From positions 49,292,571-49,356,570 of the forward strand of contig CM073891.1 of NCBI GenBank assembly GCA_037176705.1: a stretch of 64,000 nucleotides of DNA, given 5' to 3'. The notes beneath the pieces are model-generated. The model did not search any database and was not told the DNA's origin. It worked only from the letters and a program-made list of their open reading frames with translations. This document shows positions 22,440-33,144 of the stretch, piece after piece; the stretch's first letter is position 1; every line of letters starts with the position of its first letter. The stretch is from Molossus alvarezi (taxonomy: Eukaryota; Chordata; Mammalia; Chiroptera; Molossidae). A program made the position numbers and the translations under genes.

Positions 22440-23230
22440 GAGCGGTATGGGGCTAGCTGAGACCAGATGCTGCTCGTTTGAAAAAATTTAGGAAAACCTG
22501 AAGCAGGATCCAAGACAGGCCAATCCTATGGTTAAGCAAGTGCCAACAGCTTGGGTGGGCCTGAAAGTTGGGTGGGGCGGGGCCTCAGGGAGTCAGCAGG
22601 GCGGGGCTACCAGTGCGAGCCAGGTTGCTGGAGTCCCAGATATGGCTGCTGTCTGCCGTCCCAGGGAAGGGCTCACCAAAGGAACAAAGGCCTCTGACAG
22701 CACGTTTGTCCCAGAGAAAGCCCCCTCTTCAGCCCTCGCTCCAGTGCCAAACAGCTCTTCCCTGTATGTCTCTGGTGCCCCTTGAGCTGCCTCCCCTCCA
22801 AGCTTAGAGGGAGAGAGTCCGATAAGTCCGTGCGCGGGCCCTTTAAGGAGCTGCCTGGGGTTCCAGCTGCATCAGCCTCCCTGAGCCTCAGTTCCCGCTG
22901 GTCTTTCCAGCCAGAATTTATGGGGATTCTCTTCCTGGCATTGGAACCCCGAGAAGGGTTCCTGGTGTGGGACGGGGACCCCTCAGCCCTCAGGGAAGGA
23001 CCTTCCCAGCCGCAGGAGCCTCCTGATTTCTATCTGCAACACGTGGGTCGCCGCCCCTCCTACCAGTCTCGATGCAGCTTCTTCAATTCCGTAGTTGTAG
23101 GACTTCCATTCAGCTTGATTTCAGGCGGTTTTGAATGGTGGTTGTTCTGTAGTTTTGTTGTAACTTGGATGTGGTTGTGGGAGGACGCGATACTGCGCTC
23201 ACCTACGCCGCCATCTTGACCGGAAGTCCC
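22440..23230 (-). promoter_or_regulatory. L1/HAL1 5' UTR, GC- and CpG-rich
   Basis: On the minus strand this starts CAAGATGGCGGC, the YY1-site arrangement known to set L1 transcription start. It is much richer in GC than its surroundings. Plus-strand frames through here, such as 22782-23219, are artefacts of GC content. Confidence 0.75.
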
Positions 23231-23244
23231 TTGTCATTATTTTA

Positions 23245-24111
23245 AATATAATTATTTTCTGAAATTATTTCTTGGCTCTGATTAAAATGTACTTGAATCA
23301 GATATTTACTGTATGAAAGAAAAAGTAGTCATTTAATAAAAGGATGTAAATAATGTAGGTTTCATGATTGTTTTCTTTTTAATTACTTTTTATTTATTTA
23401 AAAATAACAATATTTATAAAATTAATTTTTGGTGAAGCATGGTTTTAAAAGATTACTGAAGAAGTTATTAAAAACATGAAGAAACACAATATGTTTATTA
23501 CACACCAACAATGTGTTTATATGTACATCTGTTATTATGGTACAATTGGTTGTTTATTGTGCATATATTATTCAGAAATGAAACACTCTGTTTTACAACA
23601 GAATAGTCAACCATGATCCTTTAGCTTAGGTTTATTATATATTTTTGGCTCTGATAGCAGTTTGTCCTTAACTTGATCAAATCGTATCAATAGTTCTGTG
23701 GCTTTCTAAAGTTTCTCCTACTAAACTGTAAAATGCCAAATATACAACAAATGAATGAATTTAAAAAGTAAATACATTGATTTATTTCCTATAGGTGCTC
23801 AAAAGTATTAAATTAAAACATGATGTTTTTATAATTTGTGTGCTCTGCCCAAAGGTCAGAAACCTAAGAGAAAACACTCATACACATAAATACATGTATT
23901 CATAAATTTCTCAAGATATGCTGAGTGACAGGAAAGAACCTTACACAAAAGGGCACAACTATGTATATGACTTAATTACTATAGGTGGCTCTATAACAAG
24001 GAACATTAGTCTGTTAGGGAAGAAGTGAGAACAATGGATTTCTACTAAGGGTAGGGAAAAGATTGAGTAAGAAGGAATATGATACAACTATTTGGATGAA
24101 TGGCAATATTT
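23245..24111. other. unassigned AT-rich sequence
   Basis: No recognised feature. Confidence 0.5.
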
Positions 24112-24124
24112 AATAGCTATCTGT

Positions 24125-24342
24125 TTTTTTTTAAAATATTATTTTATTGATTTTAGAGATAGAGGAAGGGATAGGGAGAGAGAGAAACATCGACGACAAG
24201 GAGACATGATTGGCTGCCTTTCTGCATGTTCCCTACTGGGCATTGAGATCGAAACCTGGCCATGTGACCTAACCAGGAATCAAACCTGCAACATCTCAGA
24301 GCATGGGACAGTGTTCGATCAACTGAGCCACACCAGCCAGGG
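24125..24342 (-). mobile_element. Ves SINE (short-body type)
   Basis: Reverse-strand copy with head TGAGCCACACCAGCCAGGGC. The TSD is TAGCTATYTGT (24113-24123 and 24343-24353). Confidence 0.93.
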
Positions 24343-24604
24343 CTAGCTATTTGTATTACACAGCTATATGCATTTGTCAAAACTTACAGAATGGTACAAG
24401 TGGTATTTGTGTATCAATTGTATATAAATTTTACATACAAAGGAAATGTAAGCCAAAATAGAAATTTTTAAATATATCCTGATAAAGTGTTTATCGTTAT
24501 TTACTATAACTTTTTTCAACTTATAAAAACATAATATTCATATGAAAAGTATTATCAAGAAAATTTTGTATATTAATTTTCAAACTGATTTCTTTTGTTT
24601 TTGT

Positions 24605-24827
24605 TTTTTGTTTTGTTTTCTGTTTTAAATCCTCATCTAGGGATATTTTTCTATTTAGAGTGGGAGGGAGAGAGAAAGAAACATTAATATGAGAGAGACA
24701 CACGACTGATTGCCTCCCACACGACCCAGATCAGGGCCAGGGCACGTGCCCTTGACCAGAATCAAAGCCAGGACTCAATTGGTCCGTGGGCTGACGCTCC
24801 AACTAGTAAGCCAAACCGGCCAGGACT
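24605..24827 (-). mobile_element. Ves SINE (long-body type)
   Basis: Reverse-strand copy with head AAGCCAAACCGGCCAGGACT. The TSD CAAACTGATTTCTT is perfect (24581-24594 and 24828-24841). Confidence 0.93.
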
Positions 24828-24841
24828 CAAACTGATTTCTT

Positions 24842-25250
24842 GAAGTATTTTTTAGACAAAATTAGTTTTTTGTTTTAAATATATACAAAATCATGAGATA
24901 TTAATGTTATCAAAGGTTTGTTAAAGTTCTAAGTAAGACTAGAGTCTATATAATTTCTGTGTCAGTTATATTTTATGTTAAGCTTTCTCAATTTCTATTT
25001 GTTTAAAAAATTTATTTGAGTCCTTGAATAGCATAAAAGTAAATTAGAATGTTTTACTATGAATCACTATATAAAAAATATAACTGTTATATTTAAAAAC
25101 TGATATTTTTAGCTTCTCTACCCCAGAAAACTACTATTGTATATATTCTAAAAATGATAATATCTTGACAAAAGTGTTTTATACAATCATTGATTCTCAT
25201 GTAAATAGCTGGCTTAGAAACATAATTCTCTTGAGTCTCAGGTAAATACT
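24842..25250. other. unassigned AT-rich sequence
   Basis: No recognised feature. Confidence 0.5.
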
Positions 25251-25378
25251 TGGTGGGGTAAAAGTAAGTTTACAGTTGTTCATATGGAAAATAATACAAT
25301 AATTAATAAATAATCACACAAGAATAAACTGTGCTTCGTGTATTTACAAGTGTAAACCTAGTTTTGCCCCAACCTGTA
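25251..25378. mobile_element. mariner-type palindromic MITE, copy 3
   Basis: The left arm GGTGGGGTAAAAGTAAGTTT and right arm (reversed) GGTTGGGGCAAAACTAGGTT are near-perfect inverted repeats. The core is AATAATACAATAATTAATAA. About 128 bp. Confidence 0.87.
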
Positions 25379-25635
25379 TTGGTATAACATTTATGAAAAT
25401 AGAATATATTAAGTATGAATTTGTTCTGACAGGTCTGACTTGATGCCTTGGTCTCTGATCAGCAAGAATGCAGTGTACTCTTTTGATTTCTTTGTACTAG
25501 CTCATTAAAAAGCCATTGGAAGCAAAGTAAGACTTATAAGCAACTAATAATTTGCCTTAACAGTGACAGGAAAATCAATGTTAGTAAGCCAATGGATGGG
25601 TTCAGAAGAATGATGTGATCATTATTTTTATGTAT
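25379..25635. other. unassigned sequence
   Basis: No recognised feature. Confidence 0.5.
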
Positions 25636-26216
25636 TAAAGTGGCTAGGCTATGGTGCCTAATTGTTGGGTCAACTATCAGTCTAGATGGTGTTGTGAAGG
25701 TATTTTTTTTAGGTGTGATTAACATTTAAATCAGTAGACATTGAATAAGGCAGATTATATTCCACACTGTTGGTGGGCCTCATCCAGCCAGTTGAAGGCT
25801 TTAAGAGAATAGATTGAGGGAGGCCCTGGCTAATGTGGTTCAGTTGGTTGGAGCATTGTCCTGTACACCAGAAAGTTGTAGGTTTGATTTCTGGTCAGGA
25901 CACATACATAGGTTGCATGTTCTATCCCTGGTTGGGGTGCGTATGGGAGGCAACCAATTCATGTTTCTCTCTTCTCTCTCTCACTTCCTCTCTCTAAAAT
26001 CAATAAACATATCCTTGGGTGAGGATTTAAAGAGAAAAAAGGCAAGGTTGAGGTTCTGAGAAGGAAGATGAGGTTCTGCATCTAGACGGCCTCTGGACTG
26101 CTTTTGTCAGCATTATGAACTTGCCAGTTCCCCCAATCATGAGGGCCAATTCCATGAAATAAATCTCTCTTTCTCTCATCTTACTGGTTCTGTGTCTCTG
26201 GAGAACTCTAACGTTT
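25636..26216 (-). mobile_element. MLT2-type ERVL LTR, split by Ves
   Basis: Reverse-strand LTR: GATTAACATTTAAATCAGTA, GGTGGGCCTCATCCAGCCAG, then after the Ves CATGAGGGCCAATTCCATGA, AATAAATCTCTCTTTCTCTC and GTCTCTGGAGAACTCTAACG. Confidence 0.85.
25823..26038 (+). mobile_element. Ves SINE, short body with long-type tail
   Basis: Inserted in the MLT2 LTR. The head is GGCCCTGGCTAATGTGGTTC. After CTCTCTAAAATCAATAAACA it carries ATCCTTGGGTGAGGATTTAA, the tail block otherwise seen on long-body copies. The TSD is near GATTGAGG / AGGTTGAGG. Confidence 0.9.
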
Positions 26217-26485
26217 GCAGATGATAAAAGTCTACAGAAAAATGTGGACTTTCTCAATGTCCACTTTTTGCATAAATGTTTCTTATATCTGCACTAATCT
26301 GAATGTGAAAATACTCTACCATAAGGCAAAGCTTTCAAAAAATTGTATACAGTGCAAGAAGCAATACAGACTAGTCTTTCACTATAGTTCCTGAACTGGA
26401 GATATGCTGATCGAACAAAGAGTGTTTGAAAGGGATGCTTTTTATATCCAACTTGGGTTTGCCAGCAATGCAAAAACATAGACTG

Positions 26486-26602
26486 TCTTAGTCAATTTGG
26501 GCTGCTATAACAAAGTGCCATAGACTGGGTGATTTAAATAATAAACATTGTGAGAAATATCATCATTCTGGGGGCAGAGAAATCCAAGATCAAGGTGTCA
26601 AT
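26486..26602 (-). mobile_element. MaLR (MLT1/MST-like) LTR fragment
   Basis: GTCTTAGTCAATTTGGGCTG, CTATAACAAAGTGCCATAGA and GGGTGATTTAAATAATAAAC are the reversed 3' end of a MaLR LTR. Confidence 0.65.
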
Positions 26603-26906
26603 ACAAAATAGTCTGGGAATTATCATCAACTTCTACCTTTTCCAATATCTAAACTTATTCAACTAAAGAGTTTCATGTCTGCTTTAGACTTTCATAAATT
26701 CTCACCTAATTTATTTTAATAGTCATTCTTTTTCTGCCTTTATGTTGAGATTGTCTAGTTTACAGAGTGTTGCTTTTCTCTCATTACTCTGATCTTACCC
26801 TCTCTTCTTTCATTTGCAGTATTCTATTTCTGTATCTAAGAAGCAGAGATTTTTTAGTGTGTAATTTTCAACTGCATTAGTAGTTTTATCATTTGTGTTC
26901 TAAGTG
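26603..26906. other. unassigned sequence
   Basis: No recognised feature. Confidence 0.5.
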
Positions 26907-27058
26907 CTAGCCTAGCATGGAGTTAACAGATGTAGGCTCTGGAATAAGAAAAGTATTTCAGTGCTGGCTCTATCATTGTGTTGCCTGATCTGAATGAATT
27001 GGACAAGATGCATAATCCCTCTAAGTCTCAGGTTCCTAATCTTTTAAAAATATAGCCC

Positions 27059-27296
27059 ATGCCATGGCCTGTTTGGCTCAGCAATAGAGCATTGGCCCGT
27101 GGATCAATGAGTCGCGGGTTCGATTCTGGCCAAGGGCACGTACCTCAGTTGAACTTTATCCCTGGCCCTGGTCGGGGTCATGGGAGAGGCAACCAGTAGA
27201 TATGTCTCCCTCAAGTTGATGTTTCTCTCTCTTGCTCTCTCCTTCCTACTCCATTTGAAGATAAATAGAAAAATATCCTCAGGTGAGGATTTAAAA
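27059..27296 (+). mobile_element. Ves SINE (long-body type)
   Basis: Inserted in a MIR. The head is GCCTGTTTGGCTCAGCAATA, the B-box-like part GGGTTCGATTCTGG, and the tail block ATCCTCAGGTGAGGATTTAA runs into a (TA)n repeat. I see no clean TSD. Confidence 0.9.
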
Positions 27297-27350
27297 AAAT
27301 ATATATATATATACATATATATATACACACATATATATATATACACACTT
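27297..27350. repeat. (TA)n/(CA)n microsatellite
   Basis: Alternating TA with ACACAC pieces, grown from the tail of the preceding Ves. Confidence 0.9.
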
Positions 27351-27543
27351 CATGCTGTTAAGAGGACTACAAAGTAATGAGGTAATGAACGAAAGATGCT
27401 TATTTACTACAGCTCCTGACAGAAGTAAACACTTAATAAATGCCAGCTGTTGTTATTTAGTTGAGAATATAAAGAAGGATTTGTCTCATAGATTATATAA
27501 ATTTTTAAAAAATTTACATTGACCAATTTAAACGTGTTTTTAG

Positions 27544-27751
27544 CCTGGCCGGTATGGCTCAGTGGTTGAATGTTGACCTATGCACCAAGAAGTCACTGGT
27601 TTGATTCCTGGTCAGGGCACATCACCAGGTTGTGGGCCAAATCCCCAGTGGAGGACATACAAGAGGCGGCCAATCGATGTTCTCCCTCATTGATGTTTCT
27701 ATGTCTCTCTCCCTCTCCCTTCCTCTCTCTCTCTCAAATCAATCAATAAAA

Positions 27752-27784
<33 letters not shown>
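27544..27784 (+). mobile_element. Ves SINE (short-body type) with (AAAT)n tail
   Basis: Head GCCTGGCCGGTATGGCTCAG, GTTTGATTCCTGGTCAGGGC, and an (AAAT)n tail at about 27741-27788. The TSD is AAAYGTGTTTT (27531-27541; 27786-27796). Confidence 0.93.
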
Positions 27785-27786
<2 letters not shown>

Positions 27787-27797
27787 ATGTGTTTTAT

Positions 27798-28634
27798 AAG
27801 GAAAAAATAATTGGCCTTCTTCCAGGGCCTACTAGAGTTTAACATTAATTCTTGCAACTATTTACTCCTTTCCATGTCTCCTTCCAAAACTTGTCTTCTT
27901 CTAGACCTTTCTTTGTTTCATCTTTAGATAAACAATTCTCTGAAATTCTTCCTAGAAACTGTGTTTAAAATGATTTTAACTCACTTCTAAAATTCTTACT
28001 AGTAACAATAAACTTTAAAAGATGAAAATATGTAGTGAATAAACTATATACTATTTCTACAGCAGTTGAATCATCCAGCAAAATACTAGGTAATTTCATT
28101 TCATTATATTGATTTAATAATCAGAAAACTTGCCTTTAAACTTCTGGTTATCATTATATTTATTGAATATGAACTTTAAGTAGTTGTTTGAGGATAGCGT
28201 TTAAATTTATAAAAGGTGGTTTGGGGCCTTTTTCTCATGTGAAGTTTATGTGCATGCACAATATGTGTATAGTTACATGGTCACAATAGAACTCTCGAGA
28301 ACAGTTTTGAAAGAAATTGTAACAATATTTCCTCCTGCTTTATTTATTCAATGATATAAAATAATATCAGATATTATTTTTGGTTAAGAAAAAGTTATGT
28401 TAAAAAAAATAGGGGCAAAATCTGTTTAAGTTCTGGAACACTTTTATTTAGCATGGAAAAATGCATATATGTTTTGAATTTTACACTTGGTTTAAAAAAA
28501 TGTTTAAATTTGATAATGGTATAAATAACCAATAGTGTGAAAAATGATAATTTAATAATGTGTTTTCATAAAATAAAATATACCTTATTTTATAATTAAG
28601 AATTTGGACATTATAATTTGTTTCTTTAAGAAAA
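27798..28634. other. unassigned AT-rich sequence
   Basis: No recognised feature. Confidence 0.5.
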
Positions 28635-28650
28635 TTACATTTAGGTTTTT

Positions 28651-28896
28651 TTGTTTGTTTGTTAATTCTCACCCAAAAGATACTTTTCCATTGATTTTTA
28701 GATAGAGTGGAAGGGAGGAAAGGAGAAAGAAACATTGATGTGAGAGAGACATATCGATTGGCAGCCTCCCACACAACCCCAACCAAGGCTGGGGATCAAA
28801 TCCACAACCCAGGTACATGCCTTTGACCAGGAATTGAGCCTGTGACCCTTCAGTCTGAGGACCAACGCTCGAACTGCTGAGCTAAACCAGCCAGAT
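28651..28896 (-). mobile_element. Ves SINE (long-body type), diverged
   Basis: Reverse-strand copy: AATTCTCACCCAAAAGATAC at the left, head GAGCTAAACCAGCCAGATCT at the right. The TSD is approximately TTACATTTAGGTTTTT / CTACTTTTAGGTTTTT. Confidence 0.9.
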
Positions 28897-28980
28897 CTAC
28901 TTTTAGGTTTTTAAAGTTTTATTGTTAAAAGCAATGTGTCACTAATTTAAGTTATAGTTTTTCAATTATACAGTAATTAA

Positions 28981-29192
28981 TTTTTTAAAATATGTTTTTA
29001 TCAATTTCAGAGAGAGAGAGGAAAGGAGAGGGAGAAAGAGAGAGAGAAATATTGACATGAGAGAAACATCGATCGACTGCCTCCTACGCACCCCTACTAG
29101 GGATTGAGCCCACAACCCAGGCATGTGCCCTGACCAGGAATCAAACTGGCGACCTTTTGGTGCTCCACCAACTGAGCCACATCAGCCAGAGC
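28981..29192 (-). mobile_element. Ves SINE (short-body type)
   Basis: Reverse-strand copy with head GAGCCACATCAGCCAGAGCC. The TSD is CAATTATWCAGTAWTTAA (28963-28980; 29193-29210). Confidence 0.92.
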
Positions 29193-29209
29193 CAATTATT
29201 CAGTATTTA

Positions 29210-30924
29210 AATATCAAGTTAATTCATGAGCAAACTATTTCAATATCAAATTATTTATAATATGTGAAAATACATTTTAACATGTTATGTAGAAAATATT
29301 GTATAACTCATATTAATAAATATTGACCTAAATCTAATCTGTGGATTATCTCAGACTATTTCATCCAGTTACCAATTATGACCTAATAAAAGCTTTCAAC
29401 TATAAATTTACTAGATTCTTTATTAGTTGGCTGTCATTGTGGTATTTTATAAGTAATTGTCTCTATGTTCTCTATAGTATCTATACTTCAATAAGCTAAT
29501 TATATACACCACAGGAAAGTAGAATCTACAATTTGATGAAGAATATCTTTCACTTGGGAACATCAATAAGCAGTATATATAGTAATGTTAATCCAGAACC
29601 ATATGGTAAGAGGATGTTTTCTTAAATTTCATATTTAGTATAGAGAAGGACCTCTTCCTGTATCTCAGAGTGATTTATCAAAGCTCACAGCAGCCAAGCT
29701 ACTTGTAATGTTTATTATTTTTATACTATACCAGATGTTTTGCTAGAAGAAAGATCATTTGGTTGATTAATCATTATTGTTCCCTTGAAGAATAAGATCA
29801 GTCCACTTTTGCATATAAATCATTAGTGTGGAAACATGCCAAGCTTAAAAACTATAAATTTCTATGCTATTAAACTCTGTGAATTTAAAAAAAAAGAGAA
29901 AACACACAAAAAAATTCATCTAGTTAGATTCTACATTTTCATATAAGGATAAAATTATAAGTAATTATTTTAATTTTAAAGATATTTAATTATTTAGCAA
30001 TGTTTTATAGAATATATTAAAGTGATATAAAGTAGGCACAAAAAGGCATATATACCTCAACACAATATTTTCCCAATTAAATAAGGTGTCAGATAAAAAA
30101 TGCAACACAGTAAATTAACTCAGTAATGTTGAATTTCTTTTCCTTATCATCTGACTAGAAAATAAAAGCAAAAAAAAAAGGCAATAGGAAAACAAATCTT
30201 TGAATATAAACAATTTTAGATTATTTTATCACTTAGCAATACTCAGAATTAAGCCTTTTCCCCTACACACTCAAATTTTAATTGTGCTCTCTTCCTGGAA
30301 CAAGAAAATGCTGGCACTTTGAACAATGCATTTATTCAAAACCATTCAGTAAGTGCTTAAACTAACAATTTTGCAGCTCATCTCAGACCTCCAGGATATG
30401 GCTGGCAGGTCTCATTATGTAGTTTGTGTCTATAGTTCTCTTTTTCTAGAAACCATACATCCCCCCAATTTGCATATGGTGTTCCTATTCAGTCATGAAT
30501 TACATTTAGATGATCCATTCTCTACAATTTCTATAATCATTATACAAAATGTGAGAGAAGTGCTCAGGTCTACTATTATTAGCACTGACATCCTTGGTGT
30601 TTTGGAGATAAAAGCACTATTTAGTATTGGGTTTCTATTGCACACAAAATTCATTTTTTTATGCTTTTCCTGTTTTTGTTGTTTAAGCTAAAATACGGCT
30701 TTGCAAAGACCCAACTGCAACTCTCAGATTGCTCCATTAATCACAGGTAAACTGTTTACAGTTCTGATCCTCCCATAGGCAGGCAGATTACTAGGAACCC
30801 TACCTCTCCAACCGGTGGAGGTTCAGTCCAGTGCAGCTGCCTTATAAATTGGATGTGGCCAGAGAAAGTCCTAGTAAGTCATTTGCTGACTGAACTGGCA
30901 GTTCCCCTTTCTGTCAGCCACCAC
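29210..30924. other. unassigned sequence with a 112-codon frame
   Basis: No repeat recognised. The plus frame 30353-30691 (112 codons, hydrophobic, Ile/Phe-rich) is the longest non-repeat frame in the window. It shows no known domain, no visible splice context and no favourable start, so I do not call it a gene. It lies just upstream of the candidate LTR at 30925. Confidence 0.35.
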
Positions 30925-31189
30925 TGTGTCTGAGAAGGCAAGCCAGGAGCACCCCTGGTTTCTGTAATTCCCTTACATCCGCCAACTGCCTAACCTACAG
31001 CAGAACAGGAAACCCCCCAAATACCTGGAGGCTTATCATGTATAAAAGGCGGCTGGAACCTGGGTCAGGGCTCAGCCTTTGGAGGTGACTCCGCTGGGCC
31101 AGCCGCAGAGCATATTAAACAGTCCTTTTCTAATCCTCAGAGTGCATGCAGTCTGTCTCTTTTCCGCTGAATGAATTTCTGCCACAACA
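30925..31189 (+). mobile_element. candidate solo ERV LTR / promoter
   Basis: This block has LTR architecture: a TGTGTCTGAGAAGG start, TATA box TATAAAAGG (31039-31047), a GC-richer R-like region with GGAGGTGACTCCGCTGGG, an ATTAAA poly(A)-type signal (31112-31117), TGTCTCTTTTCCGCTGAA and an ACAACA end. No primer-binding site or gag-pol follows, which would make it solo. I find no convincing matching TSD, so both ends are uncertain and a host promoter remains possible. Confidence 0.5.
31039..31047 (+). promoter_or_regulatory. TATA box
   Basis: TATAAAAGG in a locally GC-richer context (TATAAAAGGCGGCTGG), which predicts a start site near 31068-31075. Confidence 0.55.
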
Positions 31190-31347
31190 TGTCTGCCTAT
31201 GCACTCTGTCTTCCTGAGACTGAAGTCCAGGCCATCATCCAGACTGCTTACACCCTTGACACCTTGTCTAATTCCCATGAAGTACTCTTCCCGAAAGTCA
31301 GATTTCCCTCCGGCCTGTCTTGGAGATCTCAAAGGCTTCATAGGTGA
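31189..31347 (+). other. 52-codon ORF ending at a consensus splice donor
   Basis: ATG at 31189 (context CACAACATGT), 52 sense codons beginning MSAYALCLPETEVQ, TGA at 31345. The text CATAG|GTGAGT (31339-31349) is a strong donor at 31343/31344, so a transcript from the TATA box could splice here and read on. I recognise no family. It may be chance; transcript data would be decisive. Confidence 0.25.
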
Positions 31348-32878
31348 GTTTATTTGAATAGTGACGACAGCAGTCCTGTTCTCCTGTGACTGTGTTGTTC
31401 TTGTTTGTTTTTAGGTTGGTTCATTCATCTTTGAAAGGTTATTGTGTGATGAATGACAGAAAGAATTTGATTATTTCAAAGAGGTTGCCTTCTAAGTCAA
31501 AATTGAAAAAAAATTCTACTAATTGACAATTCAATGGTATATGGAGATAAATTTGGGGATCATTATATCAGCAGCCTCCAAATAATGTGTAGAGAAGTGT
31601 ATAGGATGACCTATCAGTATATGATAAATATTTTAAAATTCTATTTATATTAACTTTTGGTAGGACAACCAGAAAATGAAGCGATAATACTATCAGCCAC
31701 ACGAGTTGATACTGGAGCTCTCACACAGTCTTTTCTTTATTTGATTACTTGCCTTGCAAGTTGTGTGAAAGAAAAGTTGTGCGATGCAACTTTTGTGGGC
31801 TTAGTTAGATGTGTGTTGACATGCTATCTAGCATAATATAAAATGCCCTCACAAGGTGGACATGGCTTTAAAAATCCTTTAAGTAAACTGTTGATTGGAA
31901 ATGATACTAATAACGCAAGAGTTAGAATAAGAATTGCCTAACTTTGGCGTGTAAAATGGCTATTATTAAAATGATTCCAATAGTCAAGATTTTTGTCTTT
32001 ATCTTCATTTCACAATAGCATAATAAAGGGGCTTCTATAACTAGAAAGTCTTCTAAATAGATGCATTTCTCATCTAACATGATATTACTAAGAAACGAGG
32101 AAATTATTTACTCAGTATAAATACATGGCAAGTCTGTGATAAGCATTTTAATATATTATCTCAGCATAAACGTTGGATTCCCAAATATAAAGGTATTCTT
32201 TTCTAGTAGAGTGTTCTCAATATTTTTTCCGAATGCACCCTGTGGTATCTATCCTCCAAGATAATCCCCAGTAATCTCTGCCTCCTGACACGCCTCTAAG
32301 CCAGACTGGTCAGGGCCTAAGCACTGTTTTGTATCAGTATGAGAGAAGTAAAGTAGAGTCAAAATTTGGAATTTGTATCCTCTCCCATCATTAGACTTCT
32401 TGTTTTTGTAGAGAATATTCTATATACCATGCAGTTTTATATATTTTATAATATGAAACACCCAAAAATTAAGTTCAAATATGAAAAATAAAGGGTATTT
32501 TGATTATTTTCCATTTGGGAGGTCTTACTCTATTGCTGAATTCTTGGCCTTGCCTAATGAAAGATTTACTCTGTCCCTCAAGTTTATTCCTTATTTTGTG
32601 GTTTGTTAGATTTGTGTGAGTGTGTATGTGTGCCTTTTTTTTTTTTTTTTTTAACTTGGAAGACATAGGTACTCTATTTTACTTTCCTTAAAGAATCTGC
32701 CATTCTTTACTCTGGTGGAGTAGCTATATTAATACATCGATAAAAGAGATGTTATTAACAGTAAGTGTGTTTGGATATAGACTTCTCATTATTTGATGAA
32801 ATCAGTGGGTCTTTAAATTTAAATAAAGCAGAGAATCTTGTGACTAAAACTTTGTATTTATTAATGTAAGCCAGTTTA
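31348..32878. other. unassigned sequence
   Basis: No confident repeat. 32225-32440 (GGTATCTATCCTCCAAGATA, CCCCAGTAATCTCTGCCTCC) feels like old repeat text, but I cannot name it. T17 at about 32637-32653. Confidence 0.4.
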
Positions 32879-32894
32879 ACAAGTTATTTTTTAT

Positions 32895-33129
32895 TAAAAT
32901 TTTTAATATTAAAAATTTTTTCTTCTTTATTGATTTTAGAGAGAGAGGAGGGGAGAGGGAGAGAGAGATAAAAACATTGATGAAAAAGAAACACTGATTG
33001 GTTGCCTCTTACATGCCCTCTACTGGGGATCCAGCCTGCAACCTGGGCATGTACCCTGATCAAGAATTGCACTGGTAACCTCCTGGTACATGGGACGATG
33101 CTCAACCAACTGAGCCACACCAGCCAGGC
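32895..33129 (-). mobile_element. Ves SINE (short-body type)
   Basis: Reverse-strand copy with head TGAGCCACACCAGCCAGGCA. The TSD is approximately AAGTTATTTTTTATT / AAGTTATTGTTTTATT (32880; 33132). Confidence 0.92.
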
Positions 33130-33144
33130 AAAAGTTATTGTTTT

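Larger units (their letters stand above)
21091..23230 (-). mobile_element. HAL1-like (ORF2-less) L1 element, complete ends
   Basis: A 2.14-kb insertion with a 14-bp TSD TTGTCATTATTTTA (21077-21090 and 23231-23244). On the minus strand it begins GGACTTCCGGTCAAGATGGC (a YY1-like L1 start), has a GC-rich 5' UTR of about 0.8 kb, ORF1, an L1-type 3' UTR and an A-rich tail. No ORF2 sequence (endonuclease, RT or C-terminus) lies between ORF1 and the 3' UTR. Because both ends and the TSD are present, this is not ordinary 5' truncation. It fits the known half-L1 class, or a single internal deletion in a donor. Confidence 0.85.
26907..27455 (+). mobile_element. MIR SINE, split by Ves
   Basis: MIR core before the Ves (GTAGGCTCTGGAATAAGAAA, TAAGTCTCAGGTTCCTAATC) and its 3' part after it (AAGTAATGAGGTAATGAACG, TAAACACTTAATAAATGCCA). 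The Ves and its TA-repeat tail separate the halves. Confidence 0.75.

Noticed and set aside
22782..23219. 145-codon plus frame in GC-rich DNA
   Set aside because: It lies in the reversed L1/HAL1 5' UTR. High GC makes stops rare, and there is no domain.
30353..30691. 112-codon plus frame as a gene
   Set aside because: Longest non-repeat frame, but AT-rich, low-complexity hydrophobic composition, no known domain and no visible exon signals.
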